A stretch of DNA of 64,000 nucleotides from Exobasidium rhododendri (GCA_026210745.1 CP110630.1:1674001-1738000), one strand, 5' to 3'; shown: positions 11,131-22,302, numbered from the stretch's first letter. Translations and numbers: made by a program. Notes: a model not told the origin generated them from the letters alone.

Positions 11131-11923
11131 GTTACGTTCGGTAACGCTGGTGGCTGGTGCTATTCCTTCTCCTGCAAGCAAACAAAGAAAAGGAAGGACA
11201 ACCTTCCAATGTCTAAAATCTTTTTTTGAAATCACGTGACTTTGATTCATTCTTGAATTTTCCTCGGATTTTAGGTTTGCCTCTAATTTATCAATCAGGC
11301 TATAATATCGAAATAAGAATTGATATTCTATTCAATCCAGCTCCGAGTCTCCTACGGTCTCGACGTATAGCCATTGTCTACGTCCTTGTTTCGTTTGTGG
11401 GGTGGGGCATGGAATCACGATATCGAGACTATGTCGCTTGGCAAGAGGTATTATTTGCAAACTAAATGATAATTTGTGATTCGCTCGTCGTTGAAATCTG
11501 TTGGCCGAGAAAGCTGTGTAAAAAAATATAGCATCGCGAAGCCTCGTCGGGAAGCCTTCCAAATCAAATTAAAATATTGCAGGTAAGGCACATTACTATT
11601 TAAAGCACCTCGACAGAAGATCAGGGTGTTACCACAGGAAAAGTGATGAAGAGGTAAGTACAGATACAGTAAGAAAAGTATTAATTATAAAAATAGATGG
11701 CAGACTTGTATTAGAAATAAGGCTCCAACTGGTGAGAGATTATGCGGAGCCTAGCTAGATCGTAGGTCTCGGGACACTTCTTCTTCGTCTTAGCCGATTC
11801 CTGGGCTTCTTCTCTTTGGAAGGAGAAGTGGGCTATCCACGCTTGTAGAACGACCATCATCACCACCATCATCCATCCCGACCCGCGAAAGACAGGGATC
11901 GTGACTGATCTTTCCGCCCAATA
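11131..11923. other. AT-rich divergent intergenic region
   Basis: This is the shared upstream region of EBP2 (minus) and the GRAM-domain gene (plus). The part from about 11240 to 11720 is clearly more AT-rich than surrounding coding DNA. A likely splice acceptor near 11170 (minus strand) suggests a 5' UTR intron for EBP2. No gene is seen. Confidence 0.5.
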
Positions 11924-14900
11924 ATGAGTACAGGTCCTCCTTTGTTGCCAAGACGGCAGGTACCAGTTGTGTCACCGAGCGTGTCTACTTCGCCGACTAG
12001 CAAACCTGCTTTTCTGGCTGCATATGGCTTAGAGCTCGAAGACGGGGGAGATGATGATGACGATGACGACGATAACGATGAGCTAGGAGGAGGAGCTGAT
12101 GAGAATACATTGATCCCATCTAAGAGAGGGAAGAAGCCTGGCCGTGGCCTTATGAAGAGAACCTTTTCACCGACCCGTAGACTTTCCGCCACCCCTTCCC
12201 AAGACAGTCAAGATCGGAGATCACCCCTCGTGAGCATGGCAAGGTCTATAAGTTCACATTCAAGAAGTGATTCGACGTCAAAATCCGTCGTCTCACCAAA
12301 CATACTGCCGAAGAAAGAGGGCGGCAAATTTCAGAGATTGGACCGTGCTCGCTCACCAAGCTCTCCAAAGGACCAGATTGCCACTGCTACAGTTTCCGCT
12401 AATCCTAGAAGGGGCGTCTTTGCAGACGATACAGATAACGACATGGATGATGGCTCATCCTCGGTGTCACCTGTCCCGACACTTGCCACGTCAATACCGC
12501 AACTGGAGAATGACACTACCTCAACAAATGTCACCAAGTACGATGATACGTCTTCCTCTACTTACGATGGGGAGAGCTGGGAGAGTGGGAGTGGAAAGGC
12601 CAGCGAAGTGCCTGTGCTGCCTTCTCGACCTGTATTGGCAACATTAGAAGCGAATGCTGTTCCTGTTACTGTCGTTCAAGAGATCAATAGTCCTTCTACC
12701 CGCCCTGCTCTGCCCCCTCGTCGATCGATTGCGCCGTCAGACTCGGCAGTGTCAAGGACCGCTACAGTTAACACAAAGAAGGAGGCAAAGAAGGAGGCGA
12801 AGGAGGAGGCCAAGCTTATAGCAGCACAAGAGAAAGCTATACTGTTGGAGAAGAAGAACAAAAAGGTCGAGCAGGAGAGTCGCAAGAAGCGAGAGGAGAG
12901 AGAAAGAAAGGTCCTAATGAAGAGCTACGAAGAGCTAGAGGTGGAGAGATTCTTGACCGACTTTGGCAAGCATGTCAGCCATGTTCGATCGACCGGCGTG
13001 CTGAATGCAGACTTAGAAGTACATGCGTGGCCGAAGAAAGAGGACTGGCGGCTTGGCAAGACACATCAATTGAACGTGATAGGATACGGATTCGCATGCA
13101 TCTCGAGCATCATAGCCTATCTGTCGCCACATCATCATTCAAAGTCGGAATCCGCCAACGCTGCAGAAGATGTACAGGAGCCCACGCAAGACGAGCAATT
13201 CCGAGTGGCAGCTTTGCGTGGAAATGCTGAACGTTTGTACATGACCGCTCTGCCGATGTACGAGGGTCTCTTTGCAAACTTGAGAAAGGTTTGGAGGTGG
13301 GAAAGTAAAGGGAAAACGACGCTCTGGTGCGGTGGTTACTTTATATTTTGGTATCGTGGCATGCTCCTTCCGGCGCTCTTCGCTCTGATGATCTGTAGCG
13401 TACTGCTTGTAGGATCATACCCTCCGGAGCCAGACGTCTTGCGAAAGATGATACGTCAGCAGCAGCGTAGAGCAATGGAGCTGCAACAGGTCAAAGAAGC
13501 GAAGGCAGGAGACGTCCTGCAACAGGCGCAGGAGCAGATTACTCCTACGAACGTAGTGGACAATACGGATGCCACCACCTCAACCACTGCCACCGGTGCT
13601 GCAGCAGCAGCAGCAGCAGCAGCCACCACAACAAAGGCGAAAAAATCCAAATATGGCCTAGCTGCGGATGCCACTCGAAGGTACGGAAAGGTAGCCACTA
13701 TGCTGACATCTGCATTGGCCGACATCCACGAAAGGATCAAAAATTTCATCATGTGGCGATCTGTCCCGGCGACATGGCGAGCCCTTGCACTTCTGTCTGT
13801 AGCAATGATACTGACTACCTTTACCACACCTTGGATGATGGCTAGGGTGCCTGGATTTGGCTTAGGTGCATGCTTCTTCCTCTTAGGTCCCATCATGGAA
13901 TATAGACCAGAGTGGTTGGGCGTCGAGTGGAAAAATCCATTCGACTTTCTGTTGGCTGGAGTGCCCAACGATGCTCAGTGTGCTATGATTGTACTGCGAA
14001 AGAGGGCTGCCAGAGGAGAGACTTTGGTGGGTGACAAGGATGTGGCACACTGGATATTTGAAGGCGAAGAGGGAAAGGCAAGTGAGGAAGAAAGTCGGCG
14101 AGTTGAAATTGGTCAGTCGTTGGTACCTTCCATGGGTGGACTGGAAGCTACCGAGAGTGTGACGATGGTCACTACCGCAGTGGACAAGGCGGCCACGAGT
14201 GGCACTTCTTCTGTCGACTGGAAGAAGTGGAAGTCCAGAGTTGCAAAGGGTAGAGAGATGGCAATTGCAGGAAGTGAAATGCTTTCTGGTCAACGGGCAG
14301 TAGAGCTGCCTCGCTTGAATGCTGCGCCGACAAATGCAGAAAATGCTGCTGTGACCTCCAAAATGATGAACGGTATGGCAAAAGGCATCAACTGGGGTTT
14401 GGGCTCCCTTCAAGACACCAGTAATCGCAAGTTGATCCAAAGAAGATTGGAGCCGGACGAGAAGACGTCTGCTAGCGATGGTGGTGAGTCGCAACAGTGT
14501 AGCGAGAGGGGGGGGATGACGTGCCCGTCAGGAGTAAGAAGCTGACCAGTAAATTTTACTCTTACCCGCAGTCTACTGGGCCGTGTATCTTGGCAGCTGT
14601 GGCCATGTCGTCGTGACACCCGAGCGGATAAGATTCCGGTCTCTATTTGCACGCAAGATGAACATCGATGTCGCCGCCGGAGGGGATCTTGCTGGCGCAG
14701 AGGAGAGTGAACAGAATCAAGTCAGCGTCCTCGACCCTGTGACCGGGAAATGTCAAGTGACTGAATCACAACTAAAGACTGCCAAAGTAAGAACGCTGGT
14801 GGACTTGCAGTTGGAAAGTGTAACGCAACTAAGGAAGATGAAGTCGGTCAGTGTGGGTGTCTGGGGCATTGACGGCTTGGAAGTGAAGAGTAAAGGAGGC

Positions 14901-14990
14901 AAAGTACACCTGTTCTCGAGTATCGTCAAACGAGACGAAGCATTCAATCGCATCCTCGCCTTGTCATCACAGGGATGGAAAGAAGTGTAA
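11924..14990 (+). CDS. GRAM-domain membrane protein (GRAMD4-like, DUF3292)
   Basis: There are two exons, 11924-14483 and 14572-14990, joined in phase (GTC codon; VYWAVYLGS), giving 992 residues. The N-terminal third is disordered, with an Asp run near residues 45-55 and SP sites. A Lys/Glu-rich coiled coil (KKEAKKEAKEEAKLIAAQEK) lies near residues 285-330. Two hydrophobic regions follow, about residues 470-500 (FIFWYRGMLLPALFALMICS) and 615-660 (ALALLSVAMILTTF), separated by a poly-Ala stretch. The second exon encodes the GRAM domain (YLGSCGHVVVTPERIRFRSL), a PH-like lipid/protein-binding fold. Human GRAMD4 acts at ER/mitochondrial membranes in apoptosis; fungal relatives are uncharacterised. 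A membrane-contact or lipid-related role is inferred. Read without the intron, the gene would lose the GRAM domain. Confidence 0.82.
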
Positions 14991-15139
14991 GTATGTATTC
15001 TTGTGACCCGCCCGAGCACACATTGTATTCTGTCATCTTTTTCAACCTCATAGACCGCTTTCGTCCCTTTCGCCATTCCACTTCACTAGAGTCACTTCCA
15101 TCATGATGTAATACAGTGGATTCAGGTCGAGCAAGCAAG

Positions 15140-15433
15140 CTACATTGCATTGAGCATCATTTCGACAAAGATGGACCCCGCTTCAAAGGAGGGGTTGATG
15201 GGCGTGATCTGATGCTGCTCTAGACCGAGCAGGATTCTGCCCATGTCAAAGTCTACTACACCTTTTGGCAAGCGCGACGAACGATTGAGCCGGCCTTTGA
15301 CTACGTCGTCACCTGTTGAATACAGCATGGACCTTCTTGCTTCGTTGAGTTGATGGATACGATTCAGATGGAAGAACGGCTGGGGATTGTTGGGCTGAAT
15401 GGGAAAAGGAAGTGGAAATCGCCAAGTCAGCAT
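15140..15433 (-). CDS. Small hypothetical protein (about 97 aa), start uncertain
   Basis: A short minus-strand frame begins at the ATG at 15433 and ends NAM-stop at 15140. The C-terminal 60 residues look protein-like: a charged helix-like FFHLNRIHQLNEARRS, then RLPKGVVDFDMGRILLGLEQ and a hydrophobic SFEAGSIFVEMML end. The first dozen codons contain a good 3' splice site (CTTTTCCCATTCAG), so the true N-terminus may lie in an upstream exon. A GTAAGG donor around 15580 is in compatible phase but has no in-frame ATG before it. I do not recognise the family. It lies head-to-head with the next gene. Coding status rests on composition only. Confidence 0.4.
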   Translation of the reverse strand: MLTWRFPLPFPIQPNNPQPFFHLNRIHQLNEARRSMLYSTGDDVVKGRLNRSSRLPKGVVDFDMGRILLGLEQHQITPINPSFEAGSIFVEMMLNAM

Positions 15434-15658
15434 CGTAATGTCATTACATTGGTGGTGACGGAGAGATATTTGAGGGAGGAAGAACCATATTCTCGACGCC
15501 ACGTGTTTTTCCCTTGCCTGAGGTCGCGTTTGATGGGCCTTTCTCGAAGTATCCAGTAGCTTTCCCCTTACCCTCGTCCTGGCCAACACAAAGGCGGCGT
15601 CTTGCTATATACAACCCGGAGAATGAGCCAAAGGTAGCAGTAACGGCCCTTGTGCCCC

Positions 15659-16726
15659 ATGGAAGATCGAATCTTCCAGTCACTACCTCAGACTGTATCT
15701 GCCACTTCGCCATTCGCTTTGCACAACAATGGGAAGGATATGCACTTCCAGGCACGTCGCAAGAGGACCAGGAAGACAACTCCCAGCAGCAGTGAGACGC
15801 AGATCACGCCCGCAAAGACCGCCAGTGCCAGTAGTTGGGGTGTAGCTGATGATTCCGACGCAGCGTACGGGAGCAGTGAAAGCGAAAAGGAGGCAGAGCT
15901 TGTACAGCAATACTCTCCAAGGCAGCATCACCAACATCATTACTCGACCGGGAGCGACGAACACAAACGGAAGCGAAGACATCTTGAATTTGACGATGAT
16001 GGTCGCTTCGCAAGCATGTCCATCGACCACACTGTACCCTATCATTCTTCTCTCCATGATATCAATGCCCCATCACAAGCTACGCCTCCATCCGAGACAC
16101 CGACAAAGGCTGGGATACAGGAGATCAAGCCCTCATCTATCGAAGAGCCAGATCAACGAGAAGATGGCAACGACTCCGATATGCGAGTGCGCAGAGGCCC
16201 CACGACGCTCGAACTGGAGAAGAATCGCTTCTACGTCTCCTCCTTGAGTGATGATTCATCCGACGAAGAGGACCATGGTGCAAGGGCAGATCAAGATCAA
16301 GTCGATGCTGTCCTCTCCTCTGGTCCCATCGAAGTGCAGCAAGATGGCACCTTGAGAGTCAATGGAGAGCTCATCGATCGATTGCAAGCCCTGGAGTCCC
16401 AGAGGCAATTGACACTCAATCAAACACGAATTGCCCCCCTCGCTCGAAGGGAGTCCAGAGACTGCGAAGAGAGTGGATATCCCACGCCCACCTCCCAAAA
16501 AGGTCAAAACGCATTGACCTTGTGGAGAAAGCCGGAAGATTTCACCCTCAATTTTGGCCTGCAAGGCACCTCCTGGGCCAATACTATGTCGCCCTTGGTC
16601 GTCGAGGAAGGCGGATACGCTTACGTCCCTCGACATCCACCCGCTACAACCATCATGCCAATGGAGACGACCAAGAATGCAAACAGCACACCTCCCGACG
16701 ACGACGCAATGGAAATTGACGACTAA
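15659..16726 (+). CDS. Hypothetical disordered acidic protein
   Basis: This single exon of about 355 residues starts at the ATG at 15659; an in-frame ATG at 15650 would add three residues. I do not recognise it. It is rich in Ser, Asp, Glu and Pro. It has a basic patch (QARRKRTRKTTPSS) near residue 30, HKRKRRHLEFDDDG near residue 100 (a bipartite-like nuclear signal), a possibly folded segment SGPIEVQQDGTLRVNGELID, and a C-terminus ending in DDDAMEIDD. The LTLWRKPEDFTLNFGLQG stretch near the end is the most structured-looking part. A nuclear protein is plausible from composition alone. Its stop lies within a few bases of the last codons of the converging minus-strand gene. Confidence 0.6.
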   Translation: MEDRIFQSLPQTVSATSPFALHNNGKDMHFQARRKRTRKTTPSSSETQITPAKTASASSWGVADDSDAAYGSSESEKEAELVQQYSPRQHHQHHYSTGSDEHKRKRRHLEFDDDGRFASMSIDHTVPYHSSLHDINAPSQATPPSETPTKAGIQEIKPSSIEEPDQREDGNDSDMRVRRGPTTLELEKNRFYVSSLSDDSSDEEDHGARADQDQVDAVLSSGPIEVQQDGTLRVNGELIDRLQALESQRQLTLNQTRIAPLARRESRDCEESGYPTPTSQKGQNALTLWRKPEDFTLNFGLQGTSWANTMSPLVVEEGGYAYVPRHPPATTIMPMETTKNANSTPPDDDAMEIDD

Positions 16727-18006
16727 GCACCTGTACCCGTCTCCTCCCTGTGAGAGTTGTAAGTTCCCCCCCCCCTTCCCGGCTCTCTTCTCCCATCACT
16801 TCCCTCCACCACACTGTACTGTACTGCACCGCACTTCATCGAATCACAGAAATCCAGACTCACTTTGCTTCCCTCTTTCTCAAGACCGGACCACCATTCT
16901 ACTGTTGCGATAGAATTGTCTCCAGGATAGTGAAGCGACCTCCATGCTAATTTTGTGTCTCTCCAATTTTCGTTGAGTGAATGCAACATATCAACGTTTC
17001 TTGCACGCCACTTGAATAGACGATCCTCGCTCAACGACTCGGACAGACTCCTCAATGACATTGTGTCCTCCTGCGAAAATCGAGCGAGATCCCAGAACGA
17101 TGATGAAAAGATGGTGAGATCGGGGTAAGCATGGCTCCTCGGCGGTGGCAGAGATGGCGAAGCTGGATGGGGTGACGCCAAATCTCGCATATACTTGACA
17201 TATAGATCCTCGACTCTGTGCTCGAAAAGCGTAGGTGCTGTCCAACGTGGTGAAGTGAGGAAGCTGTCGGCCAAATCAGTGCCGTAGTGGTAGGCTGAAG
17301 TGATGAGGAAGTCGTAGTGTGGTTCGTAGCAATAGTGTGCCAGTATCTTATCGCCAGGATTTCCTTTCGCGATCATGTTACTGCCGTGTACCTTGAGATG
17401 TTCCGCCGGTACCTTGGTCCATGCTTCCCCCCACGGATGTCTCTGATCGATGAATTCAGTCGTTCGGCCGATGAGGGTGCAAAAGTGATCGACGAAAGTC
17501 TCATCGACTGTGTCGCCGATCAGAAGGACAGTCTTATTCGCAATCTTATCCGTCAGATACTTCCTGGAGTGTGACTGCGCTGGGGCAATAGCGGTCGAAA
17601 AGTACGGCGAGGACGGCAGGAGCGAGAGAAGTGTAGAGAGGAGTCCAGGAACAGGGCATGATGGATCGTACGTTCTAAAGGTCGCAAGCCCACTCGGCAA
17701 TTTTGAGGAGAAACCAGGCAGATAAAAAGGGTCGCAAACGTCGCCTGTCCTGGACCTGAATAACAGAAGGATGCATCATCCATCAGCCGATCTTCATTAC
17801 TTCCGCTGTAGTACGTCACGTCACCCCTGCTCTCACTTTGTATAATAAACAGACGAAGATGGAGCGATGGAACTGAGACTTGAAATGACGATGTACAATG
17901 CGGAGAAGAAGGTAAGCGCTCGATTTATTAATGGGACCAGGTTCCGTGTTGCAGCCTTCCCACGACTTTGCGGCTTCGTGAGAGGGCGATATATGTTCGA
18001 CGGCAT
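16723..18006 (-). CDS. Membrane-anchored SGNH/PC-esterase-like protein, degenerate active site
   Basis: Exon 1 is 18006-17837 and exon 2 starts at 17755, joined in phase. The result is about 400 residues if read through to the stop at 16723. The short N-terminus (MPSNIYRPLTKPQSRG) is followed by a single hydrophobic anchor (ALTFFSALYIVISSLSSIA), suggesting a type II membrane protein with a Golgi or secretory lumenal domain. The conserved start of this fungal SGNH-like family is visible (GDVCDPFYLPGF; TYDPSCPVPGLL), then TVLLIGDTVDETFVDHFC, where related proteins have GDSVDR, and PDLTIFSSSFWDLARF. The nucleophile position is therefore Thr instead of Ser, and I find no C-terminal DxxH motif. 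The C-terminal 70 residues are low complexity, so a missed 3' intron is possible. It is either a pseudoenzyme or has a different chemistry. Confidence 0.62.
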
Positions 18007-18347
18007 CCTCCCTTCCTCTGACAGAGTCTGTCCGTCCTTGCACCAAAGTCGAGATCTGTGTCACTTCTGTGCTTCGACGTTGTAGGGTCCACTTCTTCCT
18101 CCTCCCCCCCCTTTCTTCCCCGCTCTTAAGCTCTGATTATGGAGCGACGCACGTGTTGTCAAAATAAGCTCCGCCTCGCCAATGTCAAATGGCAAGCTCT
18201 GAATGATAGAAACGGCTATCAACTACGGGGGGCCTCTGATTGTTGCCTTCTTTGCGCCGCTCATGGCCCTGTCTCCTTTCCTTTTTGCCGACATCGTCAC
18301 TGCATATCGCCACGTCTATCTCTAGCTAGCTCCATACTCGCTCAAAG
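18007..18347. other. Divergent promoter region
   Basis: This lies between the start codons of the SGNH-like gene (minus) and the phosphatase gene (plus). It contains a C-rich tract (about 18095-18120). No additional gene is seen. Confidence 0.5.
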
Positions 18348-19566
18348 ATGCCATCGACCGCTCGGATCTTGCCGGTCATTGCGGCAATAGCACTCGCCCT
18401 TGCATTCTGGGATCAATACCGACTTCAGACGTTGTTCAGTGTCGAACGTCTACTTCCTGATAGCTTCCTGAAATCTACCCTTCAGGGCAACGGTGGCGTC
18501 TCAAGTGGTCACGCTACTGTTTCAAGACGAGTCGTTGCCGTTGCTGATCTTCACGGAGACTTGGCACATACTCATAATGTCTTTCGAATGGCAGGGCTCA
18601 TTGACAACCAGGTTGTTCCCAACTGGATTGGAGGCCATGATGTCCTGGTATCCACTGGAGACATAGTAGATAGAGGTGATGATACCATTGCTCTGTACGA
18701 ACTATTTATACGACTGCGTGAGCAAGCAGCACTTGCGGGAGGAGCCGTATATAATTGTGTGAGTAGAAGAAATTAGGCGAGTAGGGTTAGGGTTACTGCA
18801 ACACTTACATCAGTCTCACTTGATGCCTCATGCCCTTGAACAGCTTGGCAACCACGAAATGATGAATGCGCTAGGTGATCTTAGATACGTCTTACCGGGA
18901 GACACTTTGTCGTTCGGCGGTGAGGAGGCGAGAAGGAAAGCAATCTCATCAGCTGGTTGGATAGGGCAAGACTGGCTTGCAAACTATTCTGTTACCCACA
19001 CCATTCCTCTCCTGGTACAATCTCATCTACCTGAAGCATTAGCTAAGACATATCAAATCGTCAGAGCCAGCTTTGTACATGGGGGCATCCATCCTTCCTG
19101 GGCAGCTTTAGGCGTGGACCATATAAATCGCGTCGGCGGATCTTTGCTCTTAAAAGCCCTTGACAATGACAGGCCGAACGGTTGGCTGCCGCCTGATGTG
19201 ACAGACGAAGAGATGCAATTCTACGGAGAGAATGGACCGCTTTGGAATCGACACTATGCCCTTGCAGACGAAGTGTCAGTATGCAAGCAGGCAGACATCG
19301 CGCGTCAACATTTGTCGGTCGACTACATGGTGATGGGACACACTCCCCACCTCAGCGGCTTTGTTGTCAGATGCAGCTCGACCGTCCTCGCCATAGACAC
19401 AGGCTTATCAAGGGCATATTCCGGACTACAATCAGCTCTCGTCTTTGATACAGAGCTCAGCTCGAAAGGTGGGACGATATGGCAAGAAGAAATAACGATC
19501 AGTGCTTTGTACAAGGGTCGAAAGCCGCAAGTCATCGAGAGACGGCGTCGAAGGATAGAAGAATGA
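18348..19566 (+). CDS. Shewanella-like (SLP-type) metallophosphatase, membrane-anchored
   Basis: There are two exons, 18348-18758 and 18844-19566, giving 377 residues. The exon join lies directly before LGNHEMMNALGDLRYV. PPP-family metal-binding motifs occur in order: ADLHGDL, GDIVDRGDD, LGNHE, SFVHGGIHPSW and MGHTPH. The HE(I/M)MN.LGDxRYV signature marks the Shewanella-like phosphatase group, known from bacteria, plants, protists and fungi, whose characterised members dephosphorylate Ser/Thr or Tyr residues. The first motif has Ala where GD is usual, leaving the metal-binding Asp and His intact. The N-terminus has one hydrophobic segment (ILPVIAAIALALAFWDQY) acting as signal anchor, so the catalytic domain probably faces the secretory lumen or outside. 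The intron contains a telomere-like TAGGGTTAGGGTTA. Confidence 0.87.
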
Positions 19567-20849
19567 TGATCTGTTATTACCGACGACGAACTATAGATGA
19601 GCGAGAACTATGCGTCGTCTTGTACATCGCACAGTCCTAAATTTTGTATCATGTGACTTGTTCTTGCCCCAAGGTCAAAGCGAGCGACGTTGCTTGCAGT
19701 CTCTTTGCCTGCCTGCCTATTTCTGCTCGTCTGTATTGCCAGAAACGGCCAGTCTGGAGCCGGACAGTAATCCATACACCCATACTCCATTTTGAGCAAC
19801 AGTGATGGCATGCTCCACAAGCACCATAAGCAGGGCTCGTGCGCTGCCTTTCCCCCACATGAAATTGCGGACTATATTGGCGGACGCAGTGCCTCAGGAG
19901 TTGACACTCGCCTTGACGAAATTAAAAATAAAAATCTGAACCCGAGCTAGTCTACTACATCACTGTGATCTACGTTTCGAACTCTCCTACGTCATGTAGT
20001 GCTTGCTCTGATTGCAACATCTGCGTAGCCAAACTTTATTCTGAATCTGTACGCTGAGGCTCTTATCTTATCGAGTCTGCATTTGGCTGTGTTACCGTCT
20101 ATGCCTGGCTTGCAGAGTACACTGCATCGAGGGCCCACTGCATAAGGGGACAGTCATTGAAGGACTATTAGTTTCGAACAGAGAGGATGGCTCACAAAAG
20201 CGAGGAGCAAGGCACAGCAACAAGCCATTTCGCGGACATTCACAGGAGGAGAGGACTTAAGGGGGGGGGGTAATTTAGGAGAGACATACCTTGCGAGGCG
20301 CTAGAACTTGCTAAATAAACTTGATTAAGAAAGATTTTCCAAAAAAAAGTTGTTCACTGGGTCTAAATATGTAAAATATCCTTAGGGCGTCAGATATTAC
20401 AGATTTTGAGATTTGACATTCGGATTAGAAGAAACGATAGGGTGAATAACAGATAGTCGGCATCTGGCGTCTTTCGTACCTTAAGAAATTCACACAAAAG
20501 TTTTATGACGGGCACTCGAAACTGATTGTAGTCTAGCTGTGCCCTGTAGATTGTTAAAATGCTGTGCGACGGGATTGCACGCTAAGCCGACGCGCCCAAG
20601 CCAGGCATGCGGGAGAGGAAAGGCAAAATCTAAAGTTTTTAGAAGGTTAATGCTGTGGGTGGACTCCGGAGCACTTTCGTGCACTTTTTTAAGAAATCCA
20701 ATTAATATCACAAAGGGGGAAAGACAAAAGGTTGTGCAGCACTTCCCCTCATTCACCTTGTATCCCCACCATTACCGGACTTGTCCTCCCTTCTCACACA
20801 CACTCACACACACACACACACACCAAAAGCGATCTCTTCTCTGGACGCG
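19567..20849. other. Gene-poor, AT-rich intergenic region
   Basis: About 1.3 kb has no convincing coding frame. It includes AT-rich stretches (about 20290-20480), a poly-G run near 20260-20270, a poly-A run at about 20341-20348, and a (CA)n repeat at its downstream end. It presumably contains the 3' flank of the phosphatase gene and the promoter of the next gene. I looked for tRNA box B-like sequences and found nothing convincing. Confidence 0.5.
20794..20823 (+). repeat. (CA)n microsatellite
   Basis: An imperfect CA dinucleotide run of about 30 bp lies in the presumed 5' leader of the next gene, about 27 bp before its ATG. Confidence 0.9.
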
Positions 20850-22302
20850 ATGCAGGACGTACGATCTCAGCACTGGTTGGAGCGATGTTCACGATACGAC
20901 GGGCATCTCAAATTGACACCTTGGCCTGCTCAAATGGCTCGAGCCGAGACCGACACCGAAGACGAGGAAGAGTACACTTTTTCTCGCCGGAAATTTCCCT
21001 TCCAGAATCACTCCAGATCATCTCGATCATTTGCATCAACGAGCAAAGATGTTTCAGCGCAAGCCCAGCCATCTTTCAAGGAGGACACTTCCTTCCTGCG
21101 TCGTCAACGCAACAGAAGCGAGCCTTCCTTGATCCAGAAAGACTCTCTTCGTCAGATCATGTCTCGACAGCGCCATAGTAGAACGGATTCAGCGCCGATG
21201 CCAGCGGCAGAACCTCTACACATCGATACAGCCTTGCCGTTACAGTTGGCACCTGTCAATCTGTGCAGCACCAGCCTGCCCCTTATGGCGTGTCCGACTT
21301 CAGCTTGGGGATCTACCAGCTCGTATGACGACACACTACGACGCTCAGACAGCACGAAGAGCTTCTTCACTTCTGTTTCGGACGGTAGCTGGCATGGCGA
21401 TATTGGCGATGAGGATCCTGACGGTCAGCTGGATGATGCTATTCATCGCTCAAATTCTGAATACAAGGACAAATGGGTCGACAAAATCTTGAATGAAGTC
21501 TACCTCGCGACCTTTGATTACCAAGAAGACGCAGACGAGGAGAGCTTTCGGACGACCGACGTCAAAGCGGCTAGCATTGAGGATGACAGCGACGCCGCGG
21601 AAGCCAACGCCATACAATTACTTGCTGGCCCAGTAATGAACAAAGTCGCATCCTATCTGCTAGAGGGGCGCTCACTTGCTCTTCCCTCAACTTTGTTCAA
21701 GTCTGAAAAGGCTGCAACGAATACTCCTCTGACCCGTTCTCATTCGGAAGGCCAGCTCGTCGGGTCAATGTCACTCGGAGAACTTGAAAGTGAAACACAT
21801 AAACTTCTTCTTCAACGACGACAGAGATCTTCGACTTTACCGTCAGCATCTTCCTTCGACAGAGATGTGAACCTCCCGTCTAGCAAGCTGGGTAGTCTCT
21901 GGCAATGGCTTATGCCCAGTGTGGACGAAGATACAGAACAAGACTTCTTCGGACTCTCTCCGTTCTCTACACAATCACGCAACGAGCTCTATTCCATCTC
22001 TTCTTCGAGAGAATTCTAGTGACCGGGAAGTTGAAAGTGAAGAGGAAGACCACAGCCAAGAAGATGAGCTGTACCCGTTCTTTCCTCTCGTCAAGCACGC
22101 TTACGGTGTGGATATCGGCCAAACGGGAGCCTTCTACGACAAGTCGCTCCATGGCGACTTGAGTTTCCTACCTCGAAACAACATCAAGAGAAGTCAGCCC
22201 GCTTCTAGATCCGATCTACCAAGTCCGCTATGGGACAATCGATTCTCAGAGAATGACTACCAACGATCTTGGAGCAGTCTCTTTGGGCTGAACTCCATCT
22301 GA
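20850..22302 (+). CDS. Hypothetical Ser-rich protein with a reading-frame switch near 22.0 kb
   Basis: The first frame runs from the ATG at 20850 (a second ATG is at 20935) to a stop at 22017-22019. A second plus-strand frame, open from about 21919 to 22302, continues with equally protein-like sequence (EDELYPFFPLVKHAYGVDIG, DLSFLPRNN, WSSLFGLNSI). Together they suggest one protein of about 450-480 residues. The switch could be an intron ending at the pyrimidine-rich CTCTTCTTCGAG acceptor (22009), with a weak donor at 21919 or 21892, or a one-base frameshift. The protein is rich in Ser, Asp and Arg, with a more ordered patch KWVDKILNEVYLATFDYQED and ANAIQLLAGPVMNKVASYLL. I do not recognise it. 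Confidence 0.55.

Noticed and set aside
19960..20010. tRNA box B-like sequence (TTTCGAACTC)
   Set aside because: No matching box A or cloverleaf could be traced on either strand.
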